Positions 56,246-57,645 of a stretch of 57,645 nucleotides of DNA are shown here, in pieces (within the stretch, counting starts at the first letter, position 1; each line of letters begins with the position of its first letter). Source of the DNA: an uncultured Oscillospiraceae bacterium (GTDB taxonomy: Bacteria > Bacillota > Clostridia > Oscillospirales > Oscillospiraceae); contig CALWVV010000015.1 of assembly GCA_944385035.1 (NCBI GenBank), positions 1 through 57,645 of the forward strand. The letters are read 5' to 3'. The notes under the pieces are model-generated. The model saw only the letters and a program-made list of their open reading frames with translations. It was not told the DNA's origin and did no database searches. Both the position numbers and the translations under genes were made by a program.

Positions 56246-56253
56246 ACTGTAAC

Positions 56254-56282
56254 ACCTCTATTTTAGAGGTATTATATACCTC
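56254..56282. promoter_or_regulatory. Likely PadR operator: two interlocking palindromes
   Basis: ACCTCTA-TTT-TAGAGGT (56254-56270) and GAGGTAT-TAT-ATACCTC (56266-56282) share their middle half-site, giving ACCTC, GAGGT and ACCTC 12 bp apart. They cover the padR -10 and transcription start. Assigning them to PadR is inference from position. Confidence 0.7.
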
Positions 56283-56299
56283 GCTATCCGATGTGTCAA
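56271..56299 (-). promoter_or_regulatory. padR promoter
   Basis: Minus strand: consensus TTGACA (56299-56294), 17-bp spacer, consensus TATAAT (56276-56271), the best promoter match in the window, as expected for one held down by a repressor. Confidence 0.9.
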
Positions 56300-56326
56300 G
56301 AAAAAGAGAAAATCGCTCCTGCCACC

Positions 56327-56355
56327 TTGCGGAAGAGGCTGGTTTGTGGTAGGAT
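56327..56355 (+). promoter_or_regulatory. pyrB promoter
   Basis: TTGCGG (56327-56332), 17-bp spacer, TAGGAT (56350-56355) preceded by TGG. No PyrR-type attenuator fits in the 30-nt leader that would result. Confidence 0.55.
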
Positions 56356-56386
56356 AGCGGGAGATAAAAAAAGAGGAGCGGAGCAT

Positions 56387-57448
56387 ATGCGGCATTTAAT
56401 CGACTTTGGAGATCTGAAACGGCAGGAATGGGACGAGCTGTATGCACGGGCCAGCAGGATTATCGATGCTCCTGAAACCTTTATCGATGTATGCCGGGGT
56501 AAGGTGGCAGCCAACCTGTTTTATGAACCATCCACCCGTACCAATTTTTCCTTTCAGACTGCCATGCTCCGGCTGGGCGGCACGGTGTTTGGCTTTGCCG
56601 ATCCAAACTCCTCCTCTGTGGCCAAGGGTGAGACGTTAAAGGATACCATTAAGATGGTTTCCAGCTATGCCGATGTAGTGGTTATGCGTACTCCCTGGGA
56701 GGGGGCGGCAAAAGCGGCCTCTCTCTATTCCCACGTGCCTGTGGTCAATGCCGGTGACGGGGGTCATATGCATCCCACGCAGACCATGGCCGACCTGACT
56801 ACCATTACCCGGCTGCTGGGGAAGGTGGATGGGTTGTCCATCGGAATGTGCGGCGATTTGAAAAATGGCCGCACCGTTCACTCCCTCATTAAGGCTATGG
56901 CCAAATTTGAAAACATTCGCTTTTTCCTGATTTCTCCCCGAGAGCTGGCTGTTCCGGAGTATATGCGTGCCTTTATGCAGGAAAATCATATGCCCTTTAC
57001 CGAGGTTACCGGTCTGGAGGCGGTGATTCCTCAGCTGGACGTGCTGTATATGACCCGGATTCAAAAGGAGCGGTTTGTCGATCCTCTGGAGTATGAGCGC
57101 AATAAGGGAATTTATATCCTCACCCGCCGGAAGCTGGAGCGGGCCAAGGAGCATATGCTGGTCATGCACCCCCTGCCTCGGGTCGATGAGATTACTGTAG
57201 ATGTGGATGACGATCCCCGTGCGGTCTATTTTCAGCAGGCCCGCTTCGGCATGTTTGCACGGATGTCGCTGCTCTCCGACCTGGCCAACCAGCCCCGTCT
57301 GGACCAGACCCCTGTGGTGGAAATCGGAACAAAGCCTGTTTGCACCAATCCCCGGTGCATCACCCAGACACAGCCCTATCTGCCCCCACTGGTCAAGAAA
57401 AATGGTGGTGTAGATTGCTGCGCCTTCTGCGATGGGGCACTCCGGTAA
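56387..57448 (+). CDS. pyrB: Aspartate carbamoyltransferase with PyrI-like zinc tail
   Basis: 353 aa. Second step of pyrimidine synthesis, carbamoyl phosphate plus aspartate. Catalytic chain: PSTRTNFSF at 48-56, KGETLKDT near 85, HPTQTMADL near 128, MTRIQKERF near 224 and MHPLPRVDEI near 262. After the normal PyrB end (about 305) a C-terminal segment reads VCTNPRCI ... CCAFC, with Cys319, Cys324, Cys345 and Cys348 in the Cx4C-x20-Cx2C pattern of the PyrI zinc domain (E. coli PyrI 109, 114, 138, 141). The PyrI nucleotide-binding domain is absent. GAGGAGCGGAG precedes ATG 56387. Confidence 0.94.
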   Translation: MRHLIDFGDLKRQEWDELYARASRIIDAPETFIDVCRGKVAANLFYEPSTRTNFSFQTAMLRLGGTVFGFADPNSSSVAKGETLKDTIKMVSSYADVVVMRTPWEGAAKAASLYSHVPVVNAGDGGHMHPTQTMADLTTITRLLGKVDGLSIGMCGDLKNGRTVHSLIKAMAKFENIRFFLISPRELAVPEYMRAFMQENHMPFTEVTGLEAVIPQLDVLYMTRIQKERFVDPLEYERNKGIYILTRRKLERAKEHMLVMHPLPRVDEITVDVDDDPRAVYFQQARFGMFARMSLLSDLANQPRLDQTPVVEIGTKPVCTNPRCITQTQPYLPPLVKKNGGVDCCAFCDGALR

Positions 57449-57509
57449 GCGGAGTGCCCAGGCTTTACTTCGCTGTTATAAAAAAGAAATAGAAATTTTC
57501 GTAAACCCA

Positions 57510-57538
57510 TTGACAGGTTACGAGAAATATGGTAATAT
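57510..57538 (+). promoter_or_regulatory. Promoter of tRNA-Gly(TCC)
   Basis: TTGACA (57510-57515), 17-bp spacer, TAATAT (57533-57538) preceded by TGG, ending 34 bp upstream of the tRNA. Confidence 0.8.
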
Positions 57539-57572
57539 TTCAAAGCTGACGTGAGAGGAACGCGCCGTCCAT

Positions 57573-57643
57573 GCGGGTGTAGTTCAATGGTAGAATCCCA
57601 GCCTTCCAAGCTGGTCGCGTGGGTTCGATTCCCATCACCCGCT
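57573..57643 (+). tRNA. tRNA-Gly (TCC)
   Basis: Acceptor GCGGGTG/CACCCGC, D-arm with TAGTTCAATGGTAGAA, anticodon stem CCAGC/GCTGG enclosing CTTCCAA (anticodon TCC), T-arm GGGTTCGATTCCC, discriminator T at 57643. The window ends two bases later with CC, perhaps the start of an encoded CCA. Confidence 0.97.
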
Positions 57644-57645
57644 CC

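Noticed and set aside
56283-56386. PyrR-type attenuator or other riboswitch before pyrB
   Set aside because: The leader after the likely promoter is too short and contains no terminator/antiterminator pair.

Overview
The window reads as a GC-rich stretch of chromosome from an anaerobic, spore-forming (or formerly spore-forming) Clostridia member, most like the Oscillospiraceae / Flavonifractor group. The evidence is yabP-yabQ-divIC-S1 in tandem, an oxygen-sensitive class III ribonucleotide reductase, a V-type ATPase in Enterococcus gene order, low-GC-Gram-positive style Shine-Dalgarno sites and sigma-A promoters. The taxon is inferred from gene content; no search was run. The window starts inside a tRNA-Gly(GCC) gene and ends just after a tRNA-Gly(TCC) gene. 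It is almost entirely core chromosome: no phage, transposase, plasmid or CRISPR genes were seen.

Layout. 1-5.6 kb: tRNA-Gly, smc, a zinc-ribbon membrane protein, ftsY. 5.7-10.8 kb: RNA and nucleotide housekeeping (rph, rdgB, yhbY, a nadD-yqeK fusion, an LCP cell-wall ligase, rsfS). 10.8-14.1 kb: lipid kinase, AzlCD amino-acid exporter, a short-chain dehydrogenase, a small membrane protein. 14.4-23.3 kb: nine-gene V-ATPase operon with the residues of a sodium-binding rotor, closed by a strong terminator. 23.4-27.7 kb (minus): repeat-domain protein, DUF975 membrane protein, beta-CASP nuclease-like protein, HAD phosphatase. 27.9-31.6 kb: spore-coat/septum cluster, amidohydrolase, hpf. 31.6-42.9 kb: mainly minus-strand metabolism and translation (HD hydrolase, SSS symporter, pyk, metG, mnmA), with nagB and dus on plus. 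43.2-45.9 kb: nrdD-nrdG behind two NrdR-like boxes. 46-57.6 kb: azoreductase, a barrel-only pyruvate kinase, ruvX, a flavodoxin-ferredoxin, an FAD dehydrogenase, nfeD-SPFH, TraB/GumN, polysaccharide deacetylase, a PadR regulator with a decayed partner gene, and a pyrB carrying a PyrI-type zinc tail.

Most unusual signal. Two unrelated genes, smc and the FAD dehydrogenase at 49.1 kb, are each followed by a 133-140 bp hairpin-rich insert and then a second copy of their own last 71-80 bp. In both cases the duplication ends exactly at the stop codon. The two inserts share a 9-mer and a 10-mer in the same order. This looks like a small element that lands at gene 3' ends and leaves the coding end intact; I cannot name a described family that does this.

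Other points worth a second look are the PyrB zinc tail without the PyrI allosteric domain, a 203-bp yabQ/divIC overlap, a PadR promoter overlapped by three interlocking half-sites, a nested hairpin at the hpf transcript start, and the frequent use of extended -10 promoters.
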